A stretch of 64,000 bases of DNA from Alcanivorax sp. 1008 (GCF_020667895.1 NZ_JAFMPS010000002.1:139131-203130); one strand, 5' to 3'. Positions 43,240 through 52,360 are shown, numbered from the stretch's first letter. Made by a program: numbers and translations. Notes: generated from the letters alone by a model not told the origin.

Positions 43240-44481
43240 ATGGATCATTTTCAGTACCGTGACGGCGAACTGTTTGCCGAGGAAATTGCCGTTGCCGATT
43301 TGGCTGAGCGCTTTGCCACGCCACTGTATGTCTATTCCCGGGCCACGCTGGAACGCCATTTCCGCGCCTTTGATGAGGCTTTTGGCGAGCACCCCCATCA
43401 GGTGTGCTACGCCGTCAAAGCCAATTCCAATATCGCCGTATTAAATGTATTAGCTCGGCTTGGCGCCGGCTTTGACATCGTCTCCGGAGGCGAGCTCACT
43501 CGCGTGCTGCGCGCCGGCGGCGATCCGGACAAGATCGTTTTTTCTGGCGTGGGTAAAACCGCCGATGAAATGGAGCTGGCCCTCAAAGCGGGCATCCACT
43601 GTTTTAATGTTGAGTCTGCTGCTGAGCTGGAGCTGCTCAATCTTGTTGCCGGCGAACAGGATCAGGTTGCCCGCATTGCTATCCGCGTCAACCCGGATGT
43701 GGATGCCCAGACTCACCCCTATATTTCCACCGGCTTGAAGGAAAATAAATTCGGCGTCGATATCGAACAGGCTCCAGCGCTTTATCAGCACGCCGCAGAT
43801 TTGCCGCACATTGAGGTGATTGGCGTCGATTGTCATATTGGTAGCCAGCTGACCAAACTGACGCCCTTTGAAGATGCGCTCAAGCGGGTGCTGGATCTGG
43901 TCGAGCGACTGCAGGCCAAGGGCATTCCGATTCGTCATCTTGATCTTGGCGGCGGCCTTGGCGTGCGCTATCGCGATGAAACACCACCGGAGCCAGCAGA
44001 ATATATTGCGGCACTGCTCAAGCATATTCCTGCAGACATGCCGGTACATATCGAGCCGGGCCGCGCTATTGCTGCCAACGCCGGGTTATTTGTCAGCAAG
44101 GTTTTGTATTTGAAGCCAACGGCGGAAAAGAATTTCGCCATTGTTGATGGCGCCATGAATGATCTGATTCGACCAAGCCTGTATTCCGCCTGGATGGAGA
44201 TCATTCCGGTGCAGCCACACGATGCCGATTGTCGCCAATGGGATATCGTTGGTCCGGTGTGCGAAACCGGAGACTTTCTTGGCAAGGAGCGCACCCTGGC
44301 CCTGGAAAGCGGTGACCTGCTGGCAATCCGTTCTGCCGGTGCCTATGGCTTCTCCATGGCAAGCAATTACAACAGTCGCAATCGTGCCGCCGAAGTCATG
44401 GTGGATGGCGACCAGGCCTATCTGGTTCGGCAACGGGAAACCTACGACGAGCAGTTGCGTCTGGAAAGTCTGCTGCCCTGA
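43240..44481 (+). CDS. lysA: diaminopimelate decarboxylase
   Basis: A 413-residue PLP enzyme that makes lysine from meso-diaminopimelate. The PLP lysine is in CYAVKANSN, with the family blocks GVDCHIGSQLT, HLDLGGGLGVRY and the substrate-binding GPVCETGDFLG, and the C-terminal SAGAYGFSMASNYNSR. Full length and conserved. It follows lptM. In Pseudomonas dapF comes next, but here the SRPBCC–SDR fusion does. Confidence 0.97.
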   Translation: MDHFQYRDGELFAEEIAVADLAERFATPLYVYSRATLERHFRAFDEAFGEHPHQVCYAVKANSNIAVLNVLARLGAGFDIVSGGELTRVLRAGGDPDKIVFSGVGKTADEMELALKAGIHCFNVESAAELELLNLVAGEQDQVARIAIRVNPDVDAQTHPYISTGLKENKFGVDIEQAPALYQHAADLPHIEVIGVDCHIGSQLTKLTPFEDALKRVLDLVERLQAKGIPIRHLDLGGGLGVRYRDETPPEPAEYIAALLKHIPADMPVHIEPGRAIAANAGLFVSKVLYLKPTAEKNFAIVDGAMNDLIRPSLYSAWMEIIPVQPHDADCRQWDIVGPVCETGDFLGKERTLALESGDLLAIRSAGAYGFSMASNYNSRNRAAEVMVDGDQAYLVRQRETYDEQLRLESLLP

Positions 44482-44539
44482 TCATGTGCTCTTCACTCGC
44501 ACTTCGTGAGAATGGCACCATCTGAATCAGGACAGCACC

Positions 44540-45925
44540 ATGATCACTCTGCAGGAAACCATCAGGGTCCCCCGACCAATCGCCGACTGCTTTCGCTATT
44601 TGGCTGATTTTTCCACTAGCGAGCAGTGGGATCCGGGCGTCTACAGGGCCAGCAAACTGACTCCCGGCGAACCAAAGCCGGGTAGCGAGTTCGACCTGAT
44701 CCTGAATAGCGCCGGGCGACGGGTGCCCATGCGCTACACGGTGACTGCGCTGGATGCTCCGCTGCGTATTGATCTTCAGGGTCAGGGTGATGGCTTCAGC
44801 GCCCACGATGTGATCCGCCTGCGCTCTGTCGGCCCTGACTCTACTGACATCGAGTATCACGCTGAGCTGCGTTTTCAGGGGCCTGCTGGTCACGTTGAAA
44901 AACTGCTCAATCCGCTCATGGTGCGTATGGGCAAACGGGCAGTTAACGGCTTGCAGCAGGCACTGACCAGGCAGACTGAAATTCAGCGCCCGGGACTGGC
45001 CGACCGACTTGGCCATGCCCTGCTGCTACCGGCAGCACTACGCTTCACCGAACATGGCTATTTGGCCATGGCAAACAAGGGGCTGTCCGATTCTGTGGGT
45101 GGCAAGACCGCGGTGATCACCGGCGCCACCACCGGCCTCGGGCTGGCCGCAGCCTGTGAGCTGTCCAGACTGGGCGCGAGCGTTGTTCTGGTAGGCCGCG
45201 ACTCCCTCAAGGTCGCCCGGGCAGCAAGATCGGTGCGCGAGTTCAGTGGTGCCGCCACCGATAAGGTGAGCACCTGCGAGGCCGAGCTGTCATCGCTGGC
45301 CGAGGTAAAGCGGGTGGGCGCCGAGTTGGCCAATCGATATCCGCGTATCGACATACTGATCAATAACGCTGGCGCGCTGTTTGCGGAACATGGCCTCACC
45401 GCAGACGGTCATGAGCGCGCTCTGGCCATCAATCTGCTTTGTCCGTGGCTACTGACCAACCTGCTGCTGCCATCCCTTTCACAGGCGCGGGGCAGGGTCA
45501 TTAATGTGTCCAGCGGCGGCATGTATCTGCAGCCACTGAAACTTGGTGACATGCAGTTCGCCAACGAGCCCTACGATGGCAGCAAGGCCTATGCCCGAGC
45601 AAAGCGGGCGCTGGTTGCAGTGACAGAATACTGGGCGCAACAAAATCCACAGATTTTCTTCAGCAGCATGCACCCGGGCTGGGCCGCAACTCCAGGCGTG
45701 GCAAAGTCTCTACCCGCCTTTAACCGGCGCATGCAGGGCTGGCTTCGCGATAGCCGCATGGGCGCCGATACCATGGTGTGGCTGGCCAGCAGTCAGGCTC
45801 CCATTGGTCACAGTGGCAAGTTCTGGTTCGACCGACAGCCAAGGCCCACCTCGGTACTCCCCGGCACGGCGGTGAGCAAGGATCAATGCAGCACATTGCT
45901 GCAGTGGCTTGAGAGCAACACCTGA
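44540..45925 (+). CDS. SRPBCC (polyketide cyclase-like) domain fused to a short-chain dehydrogenase
   Basis: A 461-residue fusion. Residues about 1–150 form an SRPBCC/START-like lipid-binding domain (RVPRPIADCFRYLADFSTSEQWDPGV). From about residue 185 a complete SDR follows: TGATTGLGLA, NNAGALFAEHG, and the active site SKAYARAKRA (YxxxK). The SDR half resembles the retinol dehydrogenase/WWOX-like group. The pairing suggests the SRPBCC part binds a hydrophobic substrate and the SDR part oxidises or reduces it; the substrate is unknown. A terminator and structured region follow. Confidence 0.85.
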   Translation: MITLQETIRVPRPIADCFRYLADFSTSEQWDPGVYRASKLTPGEPKPGSEFDLILNSAGRRVPMRYTVTALDAPLRIDLQGQGDGFSAHDVIRLRSVGPDSTDIEYHAELRFQGPAGHVEKLLNPLMVRMGKRAVNGLQQALTRQTEIQRPGLADRLGHALLLPAALRFTEHGYLAMANKGLSDSVGGKTAVITGATTGLGLAAACELSRLGASVVLVGRDSLKVARAARSVREFSGAATDKVSTCEAELSSLAEVKRVGAELANRYPRIDILINNAGALFAEHGLTADGHERALAINLLCPWLLTNLLLPSLSQARGRVINVSSGGMYLQPLKLGDMQFANEPYDGSKAYARAKRALVAVTEYWAQQNPQIFFSSMHPGWAATPGVAKSLPAFNRRMQGWLRDSRMGADTMVWLASSQAPIGHSGKFWFDRQPRPTSVLPGTAVSKDQCSTLLQWLESNT

Positions 45926-45993
45926 TCTCACTTCACAGCATTGCTTTACAACATCCAGCTATGCCGTGAAACCTCGTCACTCCCTGTTCACAG

Positions 45994-46127
45994 CATGTTC
46001 GAGAACATGGTTTTGCGAAGCGGCACGCCGGTCCCCCAGCCGGCCTGCTGTCCCCCCGACTTAGTGCCGCTTCGCAAACTGCAACTCTTGGCCGACGGCA
46101 TCCCCCCTGATTCCGTCGGTTTTTTTT
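45994..46127 (+). ncRNA. candidate structured small RNA with C-rich loops
   Basis: Three consecutive hairpins in a gap with no gene. First, CATGTTC–GA–GAACATG (45994–46009). Second, a perfect 15-bp inverted repeat (46012–46026 with 46064–46078) enclosing a smaller hairpin GCCGG…CCGGC (46027–46044). Third, CCGACGG…CCGTCGG followed by eight T (46092–46127), an intrinsic terminator. Unpaired loops carry TCCCCC, TCCCCCC and TCCCCCC, the type of C-rich loop that pairs with ribosome binding sites in trans-acting RNAs. The 5' end is uncertain. It could instead be the leader of bioA, but the terminator precedes bioA by about 90 bases. Confidence 0.5.
46092..46127 (+). terminator. intrinsic terminator upstream of bioA
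   Basis: CCGACGG and CCGTCGG arms (7 bp), a 14-base C-rich loop, and a run of eight T. It ends whatever is transcribed before it: the SRPBCC–SDR mRNA or the candidate small RNA. Confidence 0.85.
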
Positions 46128-46217
46128 GTCTGCTACCTGCTCATCGACTTCTGACACTGCTTTTGCGGCCAGAGCATCTGACCCGTATCATCATGCAGCG
46201 CAACCTGTGGAGTCGCT

Positions 46218-47570
46218 ATGTCCAGCAATCAAGCCCTGATGAACCGTGACCTGGAGGTGCTCTGGCATCCCTGCACGCAAATGAAGGATCACCAGTCACT
46301 ACCCGTGATTCCAATCCGCCGCGGTGAAGGAGTCTGGCTGGAAGACTTTGATGGCAATCGATATATCGATGCTGTCAGCTCCTGGTGGGTAAATATTTTT
46401 GGCCACGCCAACCCACGCATCAATAGTGCCGTGCGCGATCAGCTGGAGAAACTTGAGCATGTCATTCTGGCAGGCTTCAGCCATGAGCCAGTAATTGAAC
46501 TGGCGGAGAGACTGGTTGGCCTGACTGCGCCGGGACTATCCCGGGTATTTTTTGCTGACAACGGTTCCTCTGGTATCGAAGTCGCACTGAAAATGAGCTT
46601 TCACTACTGGCAAAACGCGGGCAAGCCGAAAAAGAAACGCTTTGTCACTCTTGGCAACAGCTATCATGGCGAAACACTTGCCGCTCTGGCTGTTGGTGAT
46701 GTCGATCTTTATAAGCACACCTACAAACCTCTGCTAATGGAAGTGCTCACCGCGCCCAGTCCGGACTGCTACCACCGCGAACCCGGGGAAAGCTGGGAGC
46801 AGCATTCACGCCGACAGTTTGAGGGCATGCAAAAAATTCTTGCTGAAAAACATGAAGAAATTTGCGCTGTTATCGTGGAGCCACTGGTTCAATGTGCTGG
46901 CAATATGCGCATGTACCACCCGATTTATCTAAAGCTGCTACGGGAGGCCTGTGATCGCTATGGGGTCCACCTGATTGCTGACGAAATCGCCGTAGGCTTT
47001 GGCCGCACCGGCACGCTATTTGCCTGCGAGCAGGCGGGTATCACGCCGGATTTTATGGCCCTGTCAAAAGGCCTGACCGGTGGCTATCTGCCACTTTGCG
47101 CAGTGCTCACCAGCGACCATATCTATCAAATGTTTTATGACGATTACGATACCCTGCGCGCCTTCCTGCACTCACATAGTTATACCGGCAACCCACTGGC
47201 CTGCGCTGCTGCCAATGCCACTATGGACATTTTCGCCACCGACAATGTGATTGAAAACAATCGCGTGCTGTCCGCCCATATGGCGCGCGCACTGGAACCA
47301 TTGAATGATCACCCCCATGTGGCAGAGGTCCGTCAAACCGGCATGATTGCCGCCGTGGAAATGGTTCGCGACAAGGCATCTCGGACCCCCTATGACTGGC
47401 GCGAACGTCGCGGCATGCGTGTCTATCAACACGCGCTGACCCGTCAGGCCCTACTCCGACCGCTCGGCAGCGTAACCTACTTTATGCCTCCGTATGTCAT
47501 CACTCCTGAACAGATTGACCATCTGGCCAAGGTTGCCATGGAAGGTATTGATATCGCGACTCGCGACTAA
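46218..47570 (+). CDS. bioA: adenosylmethionine–8-amino-7-oxononanoate aminotransferase
   Basis: A 450-residue class III aminotransferase of biotin synthesis, making 7,8-diaminopelargonate. The BioA N-terminus is recognisable (WHPCTQMKDH), as are SSWWVNIFGHANPRIN, the GSYHGET-like LGNSYHGETLAAL and the PLP lysine region MALSKGLTGGYLPL. Full length. The ATG at 46218 has GTGGAG upstream. The usual bioB–F–H–C–D cluster is not here. rsmE follows 16 bases after the stop. Confidence 0.95.
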   Translation: MSSNQALMNRDLEVLWHPCTQMKDHQSLPVIPIRRGEGVWLEDFDGNRYIDAVSSWWVNIFGHANPRINSAVRDQLEKLEHVILAGFSHEPVIELAERLVGLTAPGLSRVFFADNGSSGIEVALKMSFHYWQNAGKPKKKRFVTLGNSYHGETLAALAVGDVDLYKHTYKPLLMEVLTAPSPDCYHREPGESWEQHSRRQFEGMQKILAEKHEEICAVIVEPLVQCAGNMRMYHPIYLKLLREACDRYGVHLIADEIAVGFGRTGTLFACEQAGITPDFMALSKGLTGGYLPLCAVLTSDHIYQMFYDDYDTLRAFLHSHSYTGNPLACAAANATMDIFATDNVIENNRVLSAHMARALEPLNDHPHVAEVRQTGMIAAVEMVRDKASRTPYDWRERRGMRVYQHALTRQALLRPLGSVTYFMPPYVITPEQIDHLAKVAMEGIDIATRD

Positions 47571-47586
47571 ATCACAGGAAAGCCAG

Positions 47587-48306
47587 ATGCGCCGCTTTTT
47601 CGATAACCAGAACTTCCAGCTGGACAGCATTGTCGAGCTGGGTGAGGACGCCAGCCATCACATCAGTAAGGTGCTGAGGATGCAGCCTGGCAATGAAATC
47701 ACCCTGTTCAATGGCAAGGGTGGAGAGTGGCGTGCGCGTATTGAAGCCATTGGCAAACGCCAGGTGCAGGTGCTACCGCTTGAGTTTCAACAAACAGACC
47801 GAACGCCGTCCTGCGCCGTGCATCTGGCACTGCCAGTAATCAAGGGAGATCGGATGGACTATGCGCTGCAAAAAGGCACCGAACTTGGCGCAGCGTCCTT
47901 TCAACTGATTACCACTTCTCGCACCGAAGTACGCCTTGGTGGAGGACGTCTGGACAAGCGCCTGCCACACTGGCAACAGGTTGTGACCAGCGCCTGCGAG
48001 CAATGCGGCATGAACAGGATTCCGCTTATCCATGCCCCACTGAGCCTGGACGAATATCTGCAGCAACAGAATGACACGCTAAAGCTAATTGCCCATCCAG
48101 GCGAGCAGCCTTTACCTCCCGCTGCCTTGCAGGACGCCAGCGACATCCAATTGCTTACCGGGCCAGAAGGGGGCTTCAGTGCTGAGGAGTTGGAGCACGC
48201 TGGCAAGCGGGGTTTTCGTCCGTTTGCACTGGGACAAAGGGTGCTGCGCGCCGAGACGGCTCCCTCTGCCCTGCTGGCAGCAATCTGGATGGCGCGCGGA
48301 GAATAA
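47587..48306 (+). CDS. rsmE: 16S rRNA (uracil1498-N3)-methyltransferase
   Basis: A 239-residue RsmE. N-terminal PUA-like MRRFFDNQNF…HHISKVLRMQPG and C-terminal knotted (SPOUT) motifs LTGPEGGFSAEELEHA and LGQRVLRAETAPSALLA. It methylates U1498 in the 30S subunit. The start at 47587 follows AGGAAAG and agrees with the family; the frame is open upstream inside bioA. It may be co-transcribed with bioA. Confidence 0.95.
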   Translation: MRRFFDNQNFQLDSIVELGEDASHHISKVLRMQPGNEITLFNGKGGEWRARIEAIGKRQVQVLPLEFQQTDRTPSCAVHLALPVIKGDRMDYALQKGTELGAASFQLITTSRTEVRLGGGRLDKRLPHWQQVVTSACEQCGMNRIPLIHAPLSLDEYLQQQNDTLKLIAHPGEQPLPPAALQDASDIQLLTGPEGGFSAEELEHAGKRGFRPFALGQRVLRAETAPSALLAAIWMARGE

Positions 48307-48320
48307 CTTGAAGGCCAGAG

Positions 48321-48878
48321 CTACAAGCCGCGACTGCGCCAGAAGGGCAACATCCGCTTAAGAATGTCATCCTTGTCAAAGTAGTGATGCCACAATGCGC
48401 CGAGCAGATGCGCAATGATTAGCACAAATAATGCTGGCGCCAGCACTTCCGCATGCAGGTCTTTTAACTGTCCGGCCAGCTCTTTATTTACATCCAGCCA
48501 AACTGGTAATTCAACCAGGCCAAACCAGCTCACGGGATAGCCCGCAAGTTGCGACATAAGCAGGGCCGAAGCCGGCACCACAATCATCAGCAGATAAAGC
48601 AACCCATGGCCGATACTGGCCAGCTTGCTCATCAGCGGGCCTGCAAAATTTTCCGGCACTGGCTGCCCCATACGCCATCCCAGGCGCAACCAAACCAGGA
48701 CAAAAACCGTCAAACCACAGCTCTTGTGGAGCATCATCCACCAGTCCCGCTGGGCGGAACCCTCTTCAAACATTTCGTGCATGTTGACCGCTACGTAGGC
48801 ACCAACAATCACCAAAAACATTAGCCAGTGAAACAGTTTGGCCATCCAGCCCCAGGAAATTTCAGTATTACCAATCAT
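48321..48878 (-). CDS. cytochrome b561
   Basis: A 185-residue di-haem membrane cytochrome of the bacterial b561 type. About four spans; histidine ligands are likely in LFHWLMFLVIVGAYVAVNMHE, LHKSCGLTVF and LHAEVLAPALFVLIIAHLLGALWHH. It transfers electrons from quinol, possibly to superoxide, as in CybB; its role here is unknown. It is convergent with rsmE. Confidence 0.9.
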   Translation of the reverse strand: MIGNTEISWGWMAKLFHWLMFLVIVGAYVAVNMHEMFEEGSAQRDWWMMLHKSCGLTVFVLVWLRLGWRMGQPVPENFAGPLMSKLASIGHGLLYLLMIVVPASALLMSQLAGYPVSWFGLVELPVWLDVNKELAGQLKDLHAEVLAPALFVLIIAHLLGALWHHYFDKDDILKRMLPFWRSRGL

Positions 48879-48899
48879 GGTAGATCTCCAGCCTTCTGG

Positions 48900-49877
48900 T
48901 TATTCATCCTTGGAAACAGGTTTTGGCTCAACAAATACGCTAGCGGGTGACTCGCCTGCCTGCAGACGCTTGAGCGCCGCCGGCCTATACCAACCTCGCG
49001 CTCCGCCTGGGCCACGCCTGAACCGCTTGTAGGTCCATTGGTACTGGGTGGGGTTGCGCCGAATAATAGTCTCGAAGCCCGCGGTCATGGCCTTTAGCGT
49101 ATCATGTTCATTCATGGCGAGCATGGCTGGATCAGCCTGATCCAGCCAGACTTCATAGTGATAATCATCGCTACGCTGGGCACTTATAAAAAAGACATGG
49201 GGCTGAAAGCGCTTGATCACTTTGTAGATAAACGCTGGCACCATCACATCATGACCAAAGAATGGCACAAAAGGGTTGCTCCGCCCTCCCGGCTCATGGT
49301 CTGCCAGTAGTGCCATGGACTTACCGTGGGCAAGCCCAGCCAGCGCCGCCCGCACACCTTCTCCATTAGTCGGAATCAGAGTGCAACCCGTTGCCTCTCT
49401 ACCCTTTTTAACCAGCCCTTCCAGAGCACTACCTTCTACCGGCTGGTACATGATAAGCGCACCTGGGTCATTTTTTCCGACCAGTAACACCGGCACTTCC
49501 CAGCTGGACTGATGTAAGGACAGGTACAGTATTGGTCGATCACTTTCTATGGCCTGCTGCCAGGCCTGCAAACCTTGCACTTTAGTTATTCGGGAAAGCG
49601 TTTCCTCCGGCGGCCGGAGCCACACATGGCTGTAGCCCGCCAGGGTTCGGGCAGTCTCTATGACAGATTGGCGGGCAAACTTTTTTGCTGCCTGCCAGTT
49701 CTTTTCGGGGAAGCAAACCAATGCATTAATCAGCGCGCTACGATGGGGAGTTGCCACTGATAAGGGAACAAAGGCAAACAGCTTCGCCAATATCGAAGCC
49801 AGGCCAACCACCCAGGACAATGGCAACCGGGAAAACGCGCGTAGCAGGCGCGCCTCCCAAACATGCATTTCTTTCAT
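48900..49877 (-). CDS. LpxL/HtrB-type acyltransferase
   Basis: A 325-residue lysophospholipid acyltransferase-fold protein of the lipid A acyltransferase type. The catalytic HX4E is HQSSWE (about residue 121), with GREATGCTLIP and ALLADHEPGGRSNPFVPFFG forming the acyl-acceptor region and a C-terminal YQWTYKRFRRGPGG. An N-terminal hydrophobic segment anchors it. Its start overlaps the stop of the metallo-hydrolase gene (ATGA), which in turn touches chpC, so it is the last gene of the Pil-Chp transcript. Likely substrate: a lipid A precursor or another envelope lipid. Confidence 0.85.
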   Translation of the reverse strand: MKEMHVWEARLLRAFSRLPLSWVVGLASILAKLFAFVPLSVATPHRSALINALVCFPEKNWQAAKKFARQSVIETARTLAGYSHVWLRPPEETLSRITKVQGLQAWQQAIESDRPILYLSLHQSSWEVPVLLVGKNDPGALIMYQPVEGSALEGLVKKGREATGCTLIPTNGEGVRAALAGLAHGKSMALLADHEPGGRSNPFVPFFGHDVMVPAFIYKVIKRFQPHVFFISAQRSDDYHYEVWLDQADPAMLAMNEHDTLKAMTAGFETIIRRNPTQYQWTYKRFRRGPGGARGWYRPAALKRLQAGESPASVFVEPKPVSKDE

Positions 49878-50881
49878 TTAATCAATTCCGCAAATTGCTG
49901 TGTTTCGCCGTGCTGGAACACCCGAAAAACGTCATCCTGAATGCCCGCTTGCGCCATCGCTTGGCGTAATCGCCGTGGTGGCTCATCCATTGCTTCACTG
50001 GTCAGCACAAAGGTGCCCCAGTGCATCGCCACTGAGCAGCGCGCACCAATATCCTGATGGATTCGCAAAGCCTCATCAGGATCGACATGGACAGGCCCCA
50101 TAAACCAGCGCGGATCATAGGCACCGATGGGTAGTAGCGCCAGATCAATCGGTGCGAACAGGGAGCCAATATCTCGAAACAAAGATGCATACCCGGTATC
50201 GCCCCCAAAATAGAGACGGAAGCCGTCAACTTCCATCAGCCAGCTACACCACAAGCTGGCATTCCGATCCGTCGCGCTACGGCCACTAAAATGCTGCGTC
50301 GGCAAACAAAACAGTTCCGCCTCACCATGGGAGTCTATGGATGCCTGCCACCAGCCGAGTTCCACCACATTGGTGATGCCGCGCTTTGTAAACCAATCCG
50401 CCACTCCGGTAGGAACAAAAAATTGCAATTTACTGCCAAAACGTCGATGCAGGTCACGCACGGTTTTTTCGTCAAGATGATCGTAGTGATTGTGTGAAAT
50501 CAGGACATGAGTAATCGGCGGCAGCTCGCCTACCTGAAGGGGCGCCGGGGTATAGCGTTTAGGACCGATGAACTGTACCGGGCTACAGCGCTCGGAGAAA
50601 ACCGGGTCTGTCAGTACATTGCAATTTCTGAACTGGAACAGGAAAGAAGCATGTCCAAGCCAGGTAAGGCGCGGCACCTTAGCTGGCTCCGCCAACAGGT
50701 GCGGATCGGGCTTGAGAAGAGGGAATCGCTTCCCCGGCGGAAAGCCTCCGCCGGACTCGATCTGCCATCGAAAAAAATCTTTTAACCCATGGGATGGGAT
50801 GCGTTCGAGATTACGAAACCTGCCCTTGTAGAACGTGGACTGACTGGCAAGCTGGGCAAGCCGGGCACGATCTACGCTCAT
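49874..50881 (-). CDS. metallo-beta-lactamase-fold hydrolase (NAPE-PLD/UlaG-like)
   Basis: A 335-residue MBL-fold enzyme with the metal site HNHYDHLD (about residue 131), WLGHASFLFQ upstream and a final MHWGTF, placing it in the Lactamase_B_2 group together with N-acylphosphatidylethanolamine phospholipase D-like proteins. It probably hydrolyses a phosphodiester or similar bond in a lipid or sugar phosphate. The start ATG shares one base with the chpC stop (TAATG), so it is translated after chpC. The pairing with an acyltransferase suggests a lipid role. Confidence 0.85.
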   Translation of the reverse strand: MSVDRARLAQLASQSTFYKGRFRNLERIPSHGLKDFFRWQIESGGGFPPGKRFPLLKPDPHLLAEPAKVPRLTWLGHASFLFQFRNCNVLTDPVFSERCSPVQFIGPKRYTPAPLQVGELPPITHVLISHNHYDHLDEKTVRDLHRRFGSKLQFFVPTGVADWFTKRGITNVVELGWWQASIDSHGEAELFCLPTQHFSGRSATDRNASLWCSWLMEVDGFRLYFGGDTGYASLFRDIGSLFAPIDLALLPIGAYDPRWFMGPVHVDPDEALRIHQDIGARCSVAMHWGTFVLTSEAMDEPPRRLRQAMAQAGIQDDVFRVFQHGETQQFAELIK

Positions 50882-51330
50882 TAATGCATCAGGCCTGAAA
50901 TCGCCTGCTCTATGGCATCGAGGTCCGGAATCACCGCAAGGTCTCCACCCATCTGCACATACATGGATTCCGCTGGGCCATTATCTACGGGCTCCTCAAC
51001 CAAATCGTCCTTGCCAATACGAGACTGACGCGGGATCCCCTGGATAATCACTGCATAGAATTTCAGCTTGCCGGTAACGGTGTTAATTACCGCTATCCGC
51101 GCTTCCGGCCCGATGGTTACCTGACCACTTTCATTAAGTCTCTCAAACGACAGCAAGGGAATATCCTGATCACGCCAGCTGAGCCAGCCCAACAGCCATT
51201 CAGGACCATGGCCAGGACGGTCAGGCTGGCGTAGGGGAATGATTTCCGCCACGACAATATTGGGAACCACCCATGGGCGGCCATGCATCGGGATCAGCAA
51301 CCCGGGAATTTCTTTCGGCAATTCAGCCAT
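50881..51330 (-). CDS. chpC: CheW-like protein ChpC
   Basis: A 149-residue single CheW domain (LLIPMHGRPWVVPNIVVAEIIP, then PEWLLGWLSWRDQDIPLLSFERL). CheW-like adaptors link chemoreceptors to the histidine kinase. As the second CheW protein of the cluster (PilI being the first), and directly after chpB, it matches ChpC of Pseudomonas. It is the third gene after chpA, and chpD/chpE do not follow. Confidence 0.88.
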   Translation of the reverse strand: MAELPKEIPGLLIPMHGRPWVVPNIVVAEIIPLRQPDRPGHGPEWLLGWLSWRDQDIPLLSFERLNESGQVTIGPEARIAVINTVTGKLKFYAVIIQGIPRQSRIGKDDLVEEPVDNGPAESMYVQMGGDLAVIPDLDAIEQAISGLMH

Positions 51331-51343
51331 ATTATTCTCCTAA

Positions 51344-52360
51344 TCAGTGCAGTCCCCGACGAATATCCTGACGGACATACTCCACCAGTGCCAACGCCAA
51401 CTTCTCCGGTGTTCCCGAATAACTGACACAACCCGTATCACGAACCGAATCCGGCTGACTGCTGCACGCGCAACTGTCAGCACTCTGGGCCCAGACCGGC
51501 CCACCACGCCCCTTCATGGCCGGCCCGGCAATAGAGCCATCATTACCCATGCCACTGAACAGAATAGCACCAGCTCGATCCGCAAACCGGGACGAGACGT
51601 TATTAATGACCTGATCAATGGAGGGCGAATAAGGGCCTTCCCATGGCTTTCCGGTAGACATTAGCCGGCCTGTTTCCGTAAACGCCACTTCATATTCCAC
51701 CGGCGCAATTAACACGGTGCCATGACTCAACTGCTCACCATCGTAGCCGACACGACAGGCAAAACTATTATCACGGCAAAGAACGCCTGCCAGGGTTTCA
51801 AGAAAACTGCTATCGATGTGCTGGGCCAGAATAAATGCGACCGGTAACTCCGCGGGCAGGCAGTCAAGAAACACTTTCACTGCAGCCGGACCACCCAATG
51901 ACGCCCCCAAAACCCATACTCGCTCTGGCACCGGACCGATGGCTACCTTACGAAACTCGCTTGGCGTGGGAATACTGATAGCTGGCTTGGCAGGCGCCAG
52001 AGATTCCAATTTGACGTCCACTTGTGGGCGACCCACATAGTCCAACATCTTACTCAGCAGGCGTCTTTCCCAACGCGGATAAAGCGGCGAATTGCGGGCC
52101 GGCGCCTGGCCATCTGAAAAGAGAATCGGTACCGGGGTGCCTTCCAGCAAATGATCAAGAAAATCCTGCCAACGATCTTCGTGATTGAGGTCAACCACCC
52201 ACAGATCCAAATCACCAGAAGTCAGCCAGCTCTGCTCAATACTACCGGGATCACTGTTAACCACCACATTGTAACCTTGGCCTCGCACTGCAGAGGAAAG
52301 CAGGTGCCCCTGAAGCGTTGTGTCGGCAATGATGCCGATACGCGGACCAGCGGAGGTCAT
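51344..52360 (-). CDS. chpB: receptor methylesterase ChpB
   Basis: A 338-residue CheB-type methylesterase. The C-terminal catalytic domain (about residues 145–335) has the serine in GASLGGPAAVKV, the histidine in AQHIDSSFL and the aspartate in FSGMGNDGS. The N-terminal about 120 residues look receiver-like (GIIADTTLQGHLLSSAVRG) but lack a clear phosphorylation aspartate block, so control by phosphorylation is doubtful. It removes methyl groups from the receptor PilJ. It overlaps chpA by four bases. Confidence 0.9.
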   Translation of the reverse strand: MTSAGPRIGIIADTTLQGHLLSSAVRGQGYNVVVNSDPGSIEQSWLTSGDLDLWVVDLNHEDRWQDFLDHLLEGTPVPILFSDGQAPARNSPLYPRWERRLLSKMLDYVGRPQVDVKLESLAPAKPAISIPTPSEFRKVAIGPVPERVWVLGASLGGPAAVKVFLDCLPAELPVAFILAQHIDSSFLETLAGVLCRDNSFACRVGYDGEQLSHGTVLIAPVEYEVAFTETGRLMSTGKPWEGPYSPSIDQVINNVSSRFADRAGAILFSGMGNDGSIAGPAMKGRGGPVWAQSADSCACSSQPDSVRDTGCVSYSGTPEKLALALVEYVRQDIRRGLH

